From contig KB308242.1 of assembly GCA_000328365.1 (NCBI GenBank), positions 148,942 through 212,941 on the forward strand: a stretch of DNA of 64,000 bases. Direction: 5' to 3'. Positions within the stretch are counted from its first letter, which is position 1. Every line of letters starts with the position of its first letter. Source of the DNA: Capitella teleta (Eukaryota > Annelida > Polychaeta > Capitellidae). The notes beneath the pieces were generated by a model that saw only the letters and a program-made list of their open reading frames with translations, was not told where the DNA came from and did not search any database. Both the position numbers and the translations under genes were made by a program. Shown piece by piece: positions 12,323-26,463 of this stretch.

Positions 12323-13210
12323 CTAATAACCCTTGTCTTTTGCCCTGTCAGCACATATCAGGCAGATTCCCAGCAGTACGCAGATGAACTCCAAGGCAAG
12401 TGAGCCTCCCACCACCCCAAGCACGATGGTCTTCTCGTTTGATAGGTCGTCCTGAATCTTGTCATAGCATCCATCCAAGATGTACGAGTTATTTGCTGTT
12501 GGTTTCACGGGGCATTCCACGTCTACCAGAGAGAATTGGATGGGGAAATTTCCTTCCATGCGACAGCACGTGACAGGAACTTCGACCGTGATTTCTCGGG
12601 TGATGTTGCCCACTTTGAAGCCCTCCGTGCGATTCCAGTTGCTGGCATTCTTAAAGTCCAGCCCGCCGTTGATACCACAACAGCCAAAAGTAGCTTGCAG
12701 CATGTTGATCGTCAGCGATTCGATTCCCAAATCGAAATTTCCCTTGTATTCATCGACGAGAGTGTCAGTCAGGCGCGTCTTGATCGGCTCGTCCAGTTTC
12801 CCTTCGGCGAAGAGTCCAATGGCAATGGCTTGGACAATCATGATGGCGGACACAACGATGACGTATACGACGATCATGCAACGATTCATGCAGCAGGATC
12901 CGCAGCATCCGAGGATGGTCAGGACGAGCATGAAGAGACCAAGGACGAGGAGCACGATGCCCAGGTCCTTGAACAGTCCGAAGAAATCTTCGGTCGTCTG
13001 CTCAGCCAGTTGGGGTGTGTTCACAGCGTTTGTAGTAGAGTTGAGGAGTCCCTCGAACTGATTCTTGAGTTCCAAGGGAAGGACCTTCTCCACGACCGTT
13101 TGAGCCGCGAGGAAGAAGATTCCGAGAAGAAGGAAGAGGATGCCAAGCACCATGAAGATGGTGTTGATTAAGACAAGCACACACTTGCCGCATACTTCTC
13201 CGAGCCCCAT
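12323..13210 (-). CDS. Tetraspanin
   Basis: Single-exon gene of 295 residues, starting MGLGEVCGKC. It has four membrane segments: about 11-36, 84-106, 111-134 and 262-287. The large extracellular loop lies between segments 3 and 4, with the diagnostic CCG at about 177-179 and further conserved cysteines (VTCC and DGC). Juxtamembrane cysteines (GCCGSCC at about 101-107) are typical palmitoylation sites. N-glycosylation sequons such as NAS, NRT and NIT occur in the large loop. Tetraspanins organise membrane microdomains and partner receptors at the cell surface. An upstream in-frame ATG at 13441 would add 77 soluble, unconserved-looking residues. I prefer 13210 because it gives the normal short cytoplasmic N-terminus and a strong context (GAAATGG). 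The subfamily is not assigned. Confidence 0.93.
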   Translation of the reverse strand: MGLGEVCGKCVLVLINTIFMVLGILFLLLGIFFLAAQTVVEKVLPLELKNQFEGLLNSTTNAVNTPQLAEQTTEDFFGLFKDLGIVLLVLGLFMLVLTILGCCGSCCMNRCMIVVYVIVVSAIMIVQAIAIGLFAEGKLDEPIKTRLTDTLVDEYKGNFDLGIESLTINMLQATFGCCGINGGLDFKNASNWNRTEGFKVGNITREITVEVPVTCCRMEGNFPIQFSLVDVECPVKPTANNSYILDGCYDKIQDDLSNEKTIVLGVVGGSLALEFICVLLGICLICADRAKDKGY

Positions 13211-14432
13211 TTCGATCGACGTTGTATATCCTTGTGTTGAGTTGGGCGTCAATTGAATGATTCTCTTACGAACTTCCTCGTTAAAAAGCAGTTTATTCAC
13301 AAAGCTCGGCTCTATATATGAGTCCACGCTCCGATGAGTGTGCAAATCGAGGAACGACCAAGTACCGCAACCCTGAATTCCGCGCACTCGATCGAAGGCT
13401 TTGTGCAGATCCTCGTTCGTTTGCGGTTGTAGAACTGTCACCCAAATAACACGTGCTTTGAAGCAAATGGCGGGAACTCACTGGTATATTTCTGATGAAG
13501 GGCTCACTGTGGTCTTGACCTGATCACGAAAAATGATTTAAAAAAAAGGAAAGCAGTAGCTTCCGATTTACGGCTGGCTGAACACGCCCGGTCATAAAAC
13601 GCACTCGACTGGCACGCAGTAAGCGCTTTATACAAAGTCCTCGAGTCTTCTGTTGCTTCGAGCAAGTGCAATATAATCCCTGTGTAGCTATCAAAAGAGC
13701 GAATCGACCTAATTTCATGCAACTGCTCGTATTAACATAGATCAATAGAGTACGAGGCGTGAAAATAGGTTGAATTTCCCGTGAGCAGGAGGTCGACGCA
13801 GCACGCAGGCGATGGGTCCAACATAGGCCCAAAGGCGTCTAATTAATTATTTCTTTAATTAATGAGAATAAAAGAACACCGTGAAAAGCTGCACGTTCAC
13901 TTTTATTATCACAAAAGTCGCCGGAGAGACAAGAAAGAAAGCGGTGTGTATATAATTATAAATACATGTAATATAAAAGAGTAAAAATAAAGGAAAAGAA
14001 AACAGGAAGGAGATCAACACATATATAATGAGCGTAAACAAAAGTAGCTCATTATAATTACATCTTCTGAAGGGAATTAAGGACGGATAAAACAGATGCA
14101 TGTTTACATGAAAAGCAGAATTCAAGAAGCAATATAGCGAATTAATGTATTATGCACGAATGATATCCTGGTCAAATGGAATGTAACGAAACAAATTGCA
14201 TAATATATTCACACATAAAAGTGGACAACAGATTCACAAAAGGCAAATTGCACTTTTTTAAAGTAGTGCGTATAGATGGTGTAGATATATGGCACTACTA
14301 TGTAGAAGAGAAAGGCGGAAAATGAATCATTAAAAGTGCAGGTCAAATATCATTGAGCAGGTTCACAACCAAATTTCCCTGATTTGGAGAAAATATAAAT
14401 AAATTTTATGAAGGCAAGTATAACTTTTCACA
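13211..14432. other. Intergenic region between tetraspanin and the DCX-PLAT gene
   Basis: The 5' flank of the tetraspanin and the 3' flank of the giant minus-strand gene. Short frames here show no recognisable domain. Some of it must hold the tetraspanin promoter and the poly(A) site of the DCX-PLAT gene, but no signal stands out. Confidence 0.5.
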
Positions 14433-17400
14433 TTATTTCTTTCCTTTCACCAACTCCCGTTCCAACAAACCATCTCCTTCTCTTTCATCCAACCAGCTAA
14501 AAAACCAAATATTCTTAATGAATTAAACAAATAATATTTGCTTCTCACTTGTGACATGGGAAGACCATCTCTTCTCCTTCACAGACCACGATAACTTCCT
14601 CCAAATACCAACCACTGCCTACTCCCGTCCCATTATGACTCACAACCAATTTTTCTATTTCTCCCAAATCAACTGCCTCGAGGCTAAATTCATCAGTCTG
14701 AAAATACTTTCTATTACACATACTCTGATGCATGCGTTCATGTAATTTTACCTTTCCTGATTCAAACTTGTTGCTTGAGCGTTGACTAATGTTCAACGGT
14801 CGCTTTCCAGAATCTCCATTCTTTCCAATTAAATTCACATAAACTTTGGCGTCTGTGCCGGCCCCTCGTTTATCTCCTGTGACTGTCTTCACCTGGTACT
14901 TTGTGACTGCAAATGAACAAATATGTAAATTATTGAGTCATACAATGACAGAAGATACCCTACCTGGCAGCGGATCTTCTCCGGAATATACCGCAGGGAT
15001 TTCCCTTACGATATCCCCGTCATCCTCGTCTTCATCCAGCCATCGATCCACCGGAAATTCAACCAGAGTTCCAACAAATTTATCCTCAAACAAGATCTGC
15101 AATCAAATTGGTGAAGCATACACAGTAAGATGACCAGAAGCGTTACCTTATTCAAATGCCAACCACACCCTTCATGGCGATTATCATGTTCAATGCGGAT
15201 TTTGCGAACCTTCCCCACCTCCTCTGGCTCCAACCAAATCTGGGAATGAAAGGCAAAAATCATTGAGAAACGCCACAAATTTCAAGAATGAAGCTCACGT
15301 CAAACTGATCAGTTGCCGCGGCTTCAAAGAACCCTCCCCCGGGTTCTCCGAGCGGCAGAGGTCCCGAGTCTCCGTTCACACCAAAAACAGTGAGCGTGAC
15401 CTGAGCATCTGTTCCTGCATTGTTTTTGTCGCTGGTCATGATCAGAATACGCCAGTCTCCCTCTGTAAATGATACACTGCAGCCTTGATCTTGAAAGAGG
15501 TCACTGACCTTCAGGAGGGTCCTCGTCACCATCAATGACCTGCGTGATTTCAAGTTCTCTTTCTATCTTCGCATCATCTTCTCCTTTATCCAACCACCTT
15601 AGATATTCAATTAGTGAGATGGAAAAAGATACATAGGAAGAAGTACAAACCTCCCACAATTGAAGACATATTTGTTTTCAGCATCTTCGCCTGGCTTCAC
15701 GGCCACTTTGTCCAGATACCAACCGGCTCCAAAGCCCTTGCCATCATGGCCGACCACCACTCTGGTGAGTTCCATCAGATCCACCGCCTCAATCTCAAAG
15801 ATGTCTTTCTGAAAAACCAAAGGATAAAATAAAACAATTGGCAAATGAGGGATTCAAGAAACTGACTTTTCCTGATTCAAATTTGTTGCCTTCTTCTCTC
15901 GATTTGAGCATCTTCCTCTTCCCTGTGTCTCCTCGTTCTCCAAACAACTGAACGTAGACATTAGCGTCTGTGCCAGCGCCTGTTTTATCAGCTGTGAAGA
16001 CTTCTATCTGGTACGCGATCACTGAACAGCAAGAATTGAACAGCATGCACACATGATATAAATCATCAAACCTGGTAAAACTTTATCAGGGTTTTCGTAC
16101 CAGGAGGGGAATTCCCTCCAACTATCGCTGTCTTCTCCCAGTCGGATCCAAACATCCCCTTTGAAATGGAATTCCTCCGCGTCACTCACACGCTCAGCCA
16201 CCAGCTGATAAAACAAATACATGCAAGACTACGCAAAAGGTAACAGCTAGTGAAGCTCACCTGATCGAAATGCCACATACAGTCGCCTTCACGCTCTTTC
16301 AGCCCGAGACGTATTTTGTATGGATTTCCAATCTCGTCAGTGGTTTTTTCAGGATAAACCTTAAATTTCAACCACATGCAAATCAATCAGAAGTTTAAGC
16401 AATTTTCTCACAGTGACATCAAAGTCTTGGCTCCGTTTATTCTCAAAGACTGTTTCATCTGTGCCAACCTCGATGATCTCTGAAACTCCCTTGTCCCCGT
16501 ACAACACAATCAGGAGAGGTCCGCTGCAGGATGACCCTTCCTCTTTCCCAGTAGAAACACGAATCTTCCACTCCTCACCTATGATGCACCAATCAGAGGT
16601 CATGGAAAAGGTCAATCACAAGGTCATCAAACCTGGCTTCAGAACATCAATTGTTCTCTCAATCAGACTGTCTTCTTTTTCAACATCAAACCATCTACAC
16701 AAGAAAATTAAATACGATCCATCATTATAGAGCCATAACAGACCTGTGGCACATGAAAACATATCTCTGCTCAGCTTCTGCAGAAGGTTTGACAACAATT
16801 TTGTGAAGATTCCATCCGCCATCTGTGTTGTCATGACCGACGGTGATTGACGTCAAATCCTGCAGATCAACCGCTTCCACTTCAAACAAGCTGATCTGAT
16901 GGTCAACACTGCAGTTCATGCTTAAAAAGAAGTAAACGCATACTGACCTCTCCAGATGCAAACTGGACATCTGGACGTGTGTTCAATGCTTTCAGTAGTT
17001 TTCTTGAGCCACTGTCTCCATGTTTCCCTTGCATCTTCAGGTAGACCCCACTCCGAGTTCCAGCATCCTCCATCTTGCCTGTATGCACCTCAACCTGGTA
17101 ATTATGAACTGAACACAAAAATATAATAAATAATAAATTATGCAATCATTGAAATCATTCACCAGGAAGCAGAAGGACAATGTTCTCTTTTTCTTCTGCT
17201 TTCTTGCCATTTTTCTTGGTTTTCTTCTCCTCTTTCAGGGGCGTTGGAAGAGTGACTGGGATTTCTCTCCAACCGTCATTCTCATGATCAAGTTTTAGCC
17301 AACCATTGAGATTAAACGTGTGAACCCTTTCAGAATTTTCAGCCTGGAGTTCAACGCTGACCACATTCCAGTTTTGGTCGTCAGTCGTTCCCTCTTTGAA

Positions 17401-20400
17401 TCCAATTCGGATTTTATACAATGCTCCTAAATTTAAAGTCCGAGGAAACTTGACCTGAAGAATGACCTTGATATGAAGGCACAAGAGTTGAAGGTTAAAG
17501 TCATTACCTCAAATTCATCGCATGAGTTGGGTTTATATTGAGGAGGATTGCTGGCAGTCAGATGCAATTCTTCTGTGTTCCCTTCTTCTCCATAAATGAA
17601 CATCACAAGATCACCAGTAGGTGGCGCTGGGGGCACTCCTTGATTTGCTGGTGAACTACCATCAGAACTCTTAGGGTTATCTGAGTACAACCCAGACTTT
17701 ACTGAAACTCTCCATGTTTCTGCAAAAATTTAGAAATTGTTTATGCAAAGCTTGAAAACATTTATACTAAATTTACGATCACTTTCTTCTACATCCAAAG
17801 TGCGTTCAACCATTCCGTCATCCTGCCCAGCATCCAACCATCTACAAGAGACATTTCAACCATATGCCCAGAGACCACAAGAAACACAAACCGGTTGCAC
17901 GGGAAATGAAATTCGCCCTGGTTGCACTTGACCTGTACTTTATACACACACCATCCGGCTCCTTTCTCTTGGCAATCGTGTCCGATGGTCACTTTGGTGA
18001 GGGTCAAGAGATCAACAGCCAGAAATTCAAATGCATCCACCCTGCCGCGCGTGAACTTCTCTCCCTGCTTCATGAGTTTGCGTCTTCCTGTGTCCCCTCG
18101 TTCTCCCTGAATCTCAACAAACGCCTCAGCTTGCGTCTCTGCGTGTTCACAATCAGCTGTGTGTACAAGGACTTCGTAACAAAGAACTGAAAATGGATGA
18201 AATGATGCCGTGAAGGTCAGGAGGTCATATATCTCACCCGGCAAAATGCCATCTTTAAGGGTGACAGGGATTTCAATTTGTCCGTCACTGAGTGCTGTGC
18301 ACTGCATCACAGCCTTGTGGCTGAATTTGTACTTTTCACCACAGACAATATTTTGCAACTCAATCTGTAACAAATTCTGTTTGAAACAAACAAAAGGTTC
18401 CTAAGAGTGAATTCTGACCTCATCAAGATTCCACACAAGGCCATTTTTGGTCTCAAGAAATCCAACACGGATTTTGTAGACCTCTCCAACATCTTTGGAT
18501 GTCTTCACCTGCAAGTATAAGTAGCATTGATGAATTCTATTTCATCCAGAAGGTCACAACACCCTCTCACCTGAAACAGGTCTGTTTTTGAAGGCTGGAA
18601 ATTTCCCTTTTTCCCATTGTCCAATTCAAGCTGTTCTGTTTTTCCCTTTTTGCCATATATGACGATCAACACTTGGAAAGTGTCAGTCTTGGTTTTACCT
18701 TTGCTTGTACGCGTACTGACTTTCCAGACTGCAAGAATATTTAAAATATACATCATGCAAATTTAAGCAATCAGTGCACAGGGAACGCACAGTATTCAGG
18801 AGGCTCATCTTTCTCCTTTAGTTCAAGAACTCTTTCAGTCTCTCCATCATCTTCCCCAGCATCCAACCAGCTGCATTTAACAAGAAATCAATGTCAATTC
18901 AAACCTTGTGAATTCAAACAAACCGTTCACAGGGGAATAAGAACTCTTTGCCCTTTTCTCTGACAACCACACGATCAAGGAACCAACCGTCTCCTTTCAC
19001 TTTAGCATCATGGCTAATAACGACCTTGGCTATTTCTTCAAGGTCAACTGCTCGGATGCTAAACACATCAACTTTTCCTTGGAGAAACATCTTTCCTTCT
19101 TCGGATGATTTCAGCAATTTCCTCCGACCAGTGTCTCCTCGGGTGCCGATAATTTCCGCGCAAACACTCGCGTCAGTTCCGGCATTTGCGTGCATGCCAG
19201 TGTACACTAAAACCTCATAGGATTTGACTGGCACAAAAATAAACATAAAATGTTTCTCATAATGATCTCATTCTTGATTTCACCTTCAAGTTGTTCCCTG
19301 TCACTTTTCACGGCTATCTCAGTCCATGAATCACTCTCAGCGTTCAGAGTAACCCATTCATTATAAACAAACTCATAATTATCGGTCGTGTCTTCACATC
19401 TCAGAATCACCTAAGAACCAACCATTAGCGTACTCCCAGAGCAGCGAGAACTATCACCAACCTTATCCAGCTGCCATTTCGTATTGAGTGCTGTGCCGTC
19501 CACAAATCCAATTCTAATTTTATAAACTTGACCAACTTCTTCAGCTATCTTCACTTCAAACTTATCAGTTTCTCCTTTTTGGTAGTTCTTCTGACCGTTG
19601 TCCAGTACAAACTCTGCGCTCTTTCCTTTAGTGCCGTAGATGACCATTACGACCTGAGCTGAGTGTCCAGCATCCTTGGCCTTTGAAGTGGTCACCTGAA
19701 CTGTCCAGATACCCTCCTCTTTCTCTTCCTCTTCTGTTGAAACAGAATCATTGTGATTCGACTGAGATCATTAACAGATGCATTCACCTGGGGGAACATC
19801 AGGGATGACGGCAGGCACAGGGGTCAACGCTTTGCTCTCAGCTGGCATCAAAAACCTCTGGGTTGAGGCGTCATCCTGGCTGACATCAAACCACCTTCAA
19901 CGAACAGCGGTAGATATAAGAATAAATGGCACAGCACAAACCTCTGACAAGGGAACTCATGTCCAATGTCTGGTCTCTTTCCATTCCTCACAATCACCTT
20001 GTCCAGATGCCATCCAGCACCTACAACGACACGCAAAGTGAAACAAAAGAAAGGGTAGTGCACTCCCTCCTGACCTTTGACTTTGCTCTCATGACCCATG
20101 AAAACACGTTCAACTGTCTCAAACTCAATTGATTCAATCATAAATTGATCCGACTGAAAAAGAAGATAAAATTGATTTCAAATTCAAAGACGGGTGATGT
20201 TATCACCTGGCCCTCCATGAACAGTTTAGAGTTACTGGAAGTGCAGTTGCTTTTTGTCAGAAATATTCTCTCAGACATGACTTTTTTATTTTTGTTTTTT
20301 CCATGGAGCTGAACAAAGACAGGCTCATCAGTGGATGCATTTGGGAGTGAACTTGTGTGAACATCAATGTAGTGAACAGCAGTCGCTGTAAAGAGAAAAA

Positions 20401-23400
20401 TGTCCTCCTAGATTCTTACAATGGTTAACGGCAACTTACCAGAGAGGTCATCCATGCCTGGCCACTTGACCAGCAGCAGTGTCCACCCAGATTCATGATC
20501 AATCCAATCACCATGCTCAATGGAGAAGGAGTCCCCTGAGTCCAAATCATCAAAATGAATCTGAAAAGCCAAACAATATAGTGAATGACACAGGACAAAA
20601 TGTCCTTTACCTTTTGAAGAAACCACCTTGTGTTTTGACGTCCCTTCAGGAATCCAACTTTCACTTTCTTGATTTCACCAACTTCTTCTGCTTTGATACG
20701 AATCTGAGATATACAAAATACAAGAGTGTAAAATTTTTTTTTGCGGTCAAATTAAGAACTAGCTCACTCGGAATTTATCAGTTGCCCCAGGTTGGAATGG
20801 CTGAAGTGATGCGTCCTGCGCTTTCAGAGGGCAAGGTGAACTCTGACCCTTTGAGCCTATCAGAATGAGAGCAGGGGTCGCTGGTACCAGATCGCAGTCT
20901 TGTTTGTCTTTTCCAGTGATGACCGTCACTTCCCATCGACCACCTACATCAAAGGAAATGCTGATAAATTCAAAAGTGATGAGGTGCAGATACAAACGGG
21001 AGATTGGCCACACAGCCTCCTCCTCCTCCTCCTCTTCACTCTTCTTCACTTCCCGCTTTTCACTCAACACAATCTCAACGTCAACATCTCCTTTAATGAC
21101 TCTGAAAACAGAAATGCGAATAAATTAAGTGAAAAAAACACCATCATGCAACGTACTGATCGTAAGCAAACACATCCTGCATTGAAGCAAACTCTCCGCA
21201 CTTCACTGCCACTTCCTTCAAGTCTAAATCGTTTGACGAGTGTTTTCGCACTGTGACCTTGTGAACCTTGTCCAAATCAACTGCTCTAATGCTGAACTCT
21301 TTGGCCTGGAATAGCAATCAATGAACACAATACATGACCAACAGAGTGCGTTCTGACCTCTCCAAGAGTAAATTCAGCCAAGTCTTTTCTGATTTCTATC
21401 ATTTGCCGAAATCCTGAATCTCCTCTTGTTCCATGCAAACAGAGTGAGATGTCATGTTTCTCTTTCTCTGCTCCTTTCTTCTTCTTTTTCTTCTTATTCT
21501 CCTTCTTCTCCTTTTCCGTTTCCTCATTTGATCCGATGAGAATAGAGATCCCGTATGTCAGAACTGTGATTGGAGCATTTAGATTACACAACAAAAGATT
21601 GTTGACCTCTGACCTGGCAGCATGTCTCCATCAGCGTGAAGAGCAGGAATTTCCTTGCAGTGGTCTCCCTCAATTTCTCCCATGAACACAGAGAAATCAA
21701 ACTTCAGAGTTTGCTTAGAGTGCACATCTTGCAGCATCAGCTGAAGTGATTCACGATGCAAGAAGATCATCTCCTACCAGGAAGCCTACCTCACTGAGGA
21801 TCCAGGGTTGTCGGTTGTAACTGCTGTTGCCATCACAAACACGCAGTTTGTAAATCTTGCCAATGTCACCCACATTCAACTGATGAGATTTCCTAATGTA
21901 ATTATCATGCAAACGGAATAATCTCAAAACTGACGTCAAATTCTTCTTCTTTGCCCGGAGCAAAGAGATCTTCGTCTCCATTGTCCAGGGGAATGGGACC
22001 AGCTGACCCTTTCTCCCCGTAAGCGTACACGCAAATCTGTCTCCTATCTGGGTCGCTTCCATTATTGTTGTTGCAGTTCAACCAGTCAATGTTGTCGTTG
22101 TCAATCGAATTGTTGTTGTTGCTGTTTGTGTTGTAATTGGAATGAGCTCCTGTCTTCGCAAACGCTTTGTATGCACCACCTGGATGAAAATAGCAGCAGT
22201 GTTTCATATATCAATTAACATCAAATAAATACTTGGAGATTCATTTGTGGGAGAAGGAAGGATTCCTATTGGTCGAAGGACGCGCTCCATTAGATGGTCA
22301 TCCAACGCAGAATCAAACCATCTTCAAAAGTGATGATATTATAAATGAACAAAGACATCATCCACTCACTTGTGACAGGGGAAGACGCTCTCTTCTGTGC
22401 TATTCCCTATCCTTAGAGTAGCTCTTTCGCAGAACCAGCCACGCCCACGCCCATATTTGGTATGTCCCAGGGTAAGTTGTTTGACCTTGCCAATGTCAAT
22501 GGCATGAAGGTCATAAGTGTCGACCTGTGGAAATGAGGCTGATTGAAACACTTGGTGACAAAAATAGGACCTCTGAACCTGAGAAAGAGTAAACGAGTCC
22601 GCTCCCTTGTCTGACCTCAGCAAGGGTCGTCTGCCCGTGTCTCCAAATTCGCCTTTAATCAAACAGAAGACATCAGCTTTTGTATCACTGCCAAACTCAG
22701 ATCCTGTCTTCACAGATACGTGATACGTGACATCTGCAACCAGAAACATCATGTTTGATTCAAATCAACGTGGGATATTCACCGCTCATGGGGGCCACAT
22801 CAGGTCGTACAGCAGGAAGTTCAAGGACAATGTCCTCTTTTGAGTCACTGCTTTTCGCTTTCAACCATCGGTCAACCGTGAAATGAAACTCCTGCTGAGT
22901 GTCCGTGTCCTTCATCTTTAGGCGGCTCAGAAGCAAAGACGGGTTTTGGCCACTCGGGTCAACCAGTAAGCGTATCTTGATTAGTTCACCAATCTTTCCA
23001 GCCTTTATCTGAAAGAAACACAAAAATTAATCAAACATATTCCCTGACTTTGAATAATTTTGATGCAACCTTAAATTCATCCTTAGAACCAGGAGAGAAA
23101 TGGACGGCCGGAGGTTGAGCCGCTGTTTTGCGAGATTTCACGATTTTATTCGGAGAGCGTGCATCAAATTCGTCGCCCTCTTCGTCCTTCAGAGGAATCA
23201 CCTGAGATGAGTCATCAGTTCCACAAACAACAATTGAGACATCAGCTTTGAAAGCAGGGTCGCTTTCAGGGTGAGTGTGCAGCCACACTGTCCAATGTCC
23301 CTTTGACTCAGATTCCGATTTCAACAGAATGGACTCCTTCTCCGGGAGAGGTGAAGCAAGCGTTTGGCCTGAAATAATAATAAGAATAACCAAGAGGAAT

Positions 23401-26400
23401 TGTAAGAATGAACCTTCATTCTCACCAGAGCAGAAGAATTCTGCTATGTTCTCTTTTCCATCATCTGCAGGTTGAATCCAAGTATCGCAGGCAAACACAT
23501 ACTCCATCAACGCATGTTCCGTTTCCTTTATGATCACTTTATTTACATTCCATGCAGAATCTGCAAAATGTAAACATTTGGAATCCATCCCGTGCAACAG
23601 TGTTGTGGGTCTGACCTTGGTCCGTTCCGTCATGCTTCAACTTAATGCTTTGGAGGTCGCCAAGATGCACTGCGTCAAAGGTGAACAGGTCCATTTGTTT
23701 ACTCAGCCACTTGATGTTATGAACCCTAGACTCAGTCAGAGGTCGCCAACCTGTGTTGCCATGGTGACCACTGAGCAACACATGAACATTTGCTTCAGTG
23801 CTGCAATCCTGACCATCGGAAGTGAATACCATCACCAGGTAAGATATCACTGCAAACAGAAAGAGACTTAGCAGTGAGCCTCAATGAAAAGATGTAAGCA
23901 ATACCGGGGGGGACATCCTCCCCTCGGCAGACAGCCATTTCACGACACAGTTGGCGGTCATCTTCATCAGTTGACAGCCATCGGTTGACTTCAAAAGCAG
24001 AGCTTTCTTTCGTGTGCTTGTCTTCAATGCAAATCTGAATGAATTCATGCCTGATTACGAGTTCACCACCAGAGGGCGCATGACTCACTCTTTGCAGGAA
24101 CCAATCAGGGAAATCGTTGCTATTATCGTGTTCGATGCGAATCTTCCTTATTTCTCCAATGTCACCAAAATTCACTTCAAATTCTGATTTCTTGTCACGA
24201 TCAAAATCATCCGCACTTTTTCCTCTGAGCTCCAGTTTGGCTGAGTCTCCTTTTGACCCACATGCTGTTATGTGAACAACGGCGTGCGTTCCTGCATTGA
24301 GTACGTCTCCTGTCTTCACCATCACACTCCATACACCCTCTGTAAAAAGAAAACCTCAAGAGTTACACAAACAATAAATCCAGAGGTAACTAACGTGTTT
24401 TAGTCCCTTTCTTCGGAGCTTTGTATGATGGAGTTCCTTGAGGTTGGATGACTAAGAATAAAGATGAATACAAAATGAACAGTGACTGAAACACATTCAC
24501 CTGATGGAAACAAATCTCTGTGCGTTGCTTGGTCATCCATATGATCATCCAGCCATCGGTTGCAAGGGAAGACGACCTCCTTGTCTTTCTCATTGCTTTC
24601 TGCTTCTCTGACGACAACCTTCTCAACAAAGACGCCTGCACCAAAACCTTGAGATGCATGCTTCAGAGTGATTTTCCGGAGATCTTCAAGCGAGACAGCT
24701 TCGATCGTAAAAGTATCAACCTAAATGTGTATGGTCATAAGCAAGGAACAAATCTATGAATTCACTGAACCTGATTCCTCTGGAACATTCGCTCATGTTC
24801 CTCAGAGCTGCGGAACAAGCGTCTCTGTCCACTGTCTCCTTTGCTTCCATATATGGTCACAAAGATATCAGCATCCGTACCCGCAGCCCAGCGGTCGCCT
24901 GTGTACACTTTCACCTCATACTTTTTCACTGGAAGCAATCAAGATGTAAGAATTCACTCTCATGAAAAGCGAGAAGTTACCTGGCAGGCTTTCTGATCCT
25001 TCCTTAGTCACGGGCAATTCCCTGACAATATCAAAATCATCTTTAGATCTGTGCATCCAGCGATCAAATTTGAAGAGAAATTCTTCTCTCGTGTCAACGT
25101 CTAACATCCTGACCTGTAGGTAAATACATGAAAACCACCGGAAGTAATTCCAGTACACACGCACCGAGAGGAGATGCCATCCCTCCCAGCGATCATTCTC
25201 CTTTCTCCCAATCCTTATCTTGTACGGCTGGCCCAGATCTCCAATAGCGATGTCAAACTCATCCTCCCGTCCAGCCTCAAAGCTTCCTTTCTCTTGACCA
25301 AGTTCAACGTCCTTGCTTTTACCTCTTTCTGCATACACAGTCAGCGTGACTTTGGATCCCTTCGGAGGTTTGGAATCTTTCTTCGTCTTAACCCACACTT
25401 TGTATTCTCCCCCTGAAATTAAGGTCTGCTTGCATCACAAACGATTACCATCTGTGTTCTCACTGGATTGTTTTGGAGGCTCTGCTGCATCCAGTATACG
25501 CTCAATTTTGGAGTCGTCCATCCCGGAATCCAACCACTGACCACAAGGGAAGAAGAAAACCTTGGAATCAGCCTCCTCTCCCTCGCGCACAATGACTTTC
25601 TCACAGAACCAACCAGCACCTGCCAACCAGCCCCATTCATTAATATTACATAACCGTCATGTCCTTAACAACCTTTACTGCTGTCATCATGGCCAATAAG
25701 CACTTGTTTGACCTCTCGTAAAGACACACACTCCAGCTCAAAGATGTCGATGGCTCCTTCACAGAATTTCATGTCATTGTTGAGAGATTTGTAGAGCAGG
25801 CGCTTCCCAGAATCCCCTCTTGATCCGATGAGTTGGATGTGAACAGAGGCCTCTGTGTCAGCTCCTGGCTGATTACCAGTGTATACTTCAACCCTGTACA
25901 TGAAAACTGAAGAACAAACATCATTGTAGAAATAAAAGAGAGTTCAAAATGAGAACTAACTGGGCAGAGGTTTCTTCCCTGGACGCACAACAGGAAGTTC
26001 TCGCCACACATCACAGTCTTCCTCTCCACGACTCAGCCACCGATTCACTCGAAAGTTGAGCACTTCATCAGAGAACAAGTTTTTCATTTTGATCTAAAAG
26101 ACAACCATAAAGGTTTTCATACTTCTATCAATTAAATTAATCTCACCTTTTCAATGAACCATCCCGAACTAGTGTCCAAATCATTCCGTCCTATTCGGAT
26201 TTTATACAATTCACCAATTTTCCTGCTTGATCCTAAATTGACCTGAAAAAGAAAAAGAAATCTGATACAAGCAAATTTAATGTTCTTGATGCAAACCTTG
26301 AATTCATCCGTTTGTGATTTTTGGAAGAGCAGCCCATCGTTCTCATCTCCAAGAGGAAGCTCTTCCGACTTGTCCCTTGATCCATAACCAACAAGAGTTA

Positions 26401-26463
26401 CATGAGTCTTGGTAGACATGTTGTCATGGCGACCAGTGGTTACCCAAATAATCCATTCTCCAT
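14433..26463 (-). repeat. Array of 22 PLAT domains (pairs A3-B3 to A13-B13)
   Basis: Approximate positions: A3 25975-26463, B3 25450-25913, A4 24985-25412, B4 24500-24940, A5 23905-24343, B5 23425-23850, A6 22785-23360, B6 22230-22735, A7 21610-22182, B7 21090-21565, A8 20440-20945, B8 19795-20390, A9 19285-19725, B9 18790-19230, A10 18235-18730, B10 17780-18190, A11 17160-17720, B11 16630-17115, A12 16070-16580, B12 15500-16025, A13 14965-15465, B13 14433-14910. Type A starts W-x-V/I with a YKIRIG core and ends REIPV-x-PG. Type B starts Y-x-V-x-V-x-TG, carries RGDTG-x-R-x-L, IGHD and GWF, and ends FPC-x-RWLD-x-GEDD-x-x-ER. A7 has an Asn-rich insert (near 22070-22150), B7 a Lys-rich insert (near 21470-21520), and the stretch near 21010-21050 is Glu-rich. 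Confidence 0.88.

Noticed and set aside
12480-13171. Long open frames (193 and 211 codons) on the plus strand opposite the tetraspanin
   Set aside because: They are antisense to a clear tetraspanin; the predicted peptides are compositionally biased and match no domain.
13211-13441. N-terminal extension of the tetraspanin from an upstream ATG
   Set aside because: It would add 77 soluble residues before TM1, unlike other tetraspanins, and the downstream ATG has a better context.
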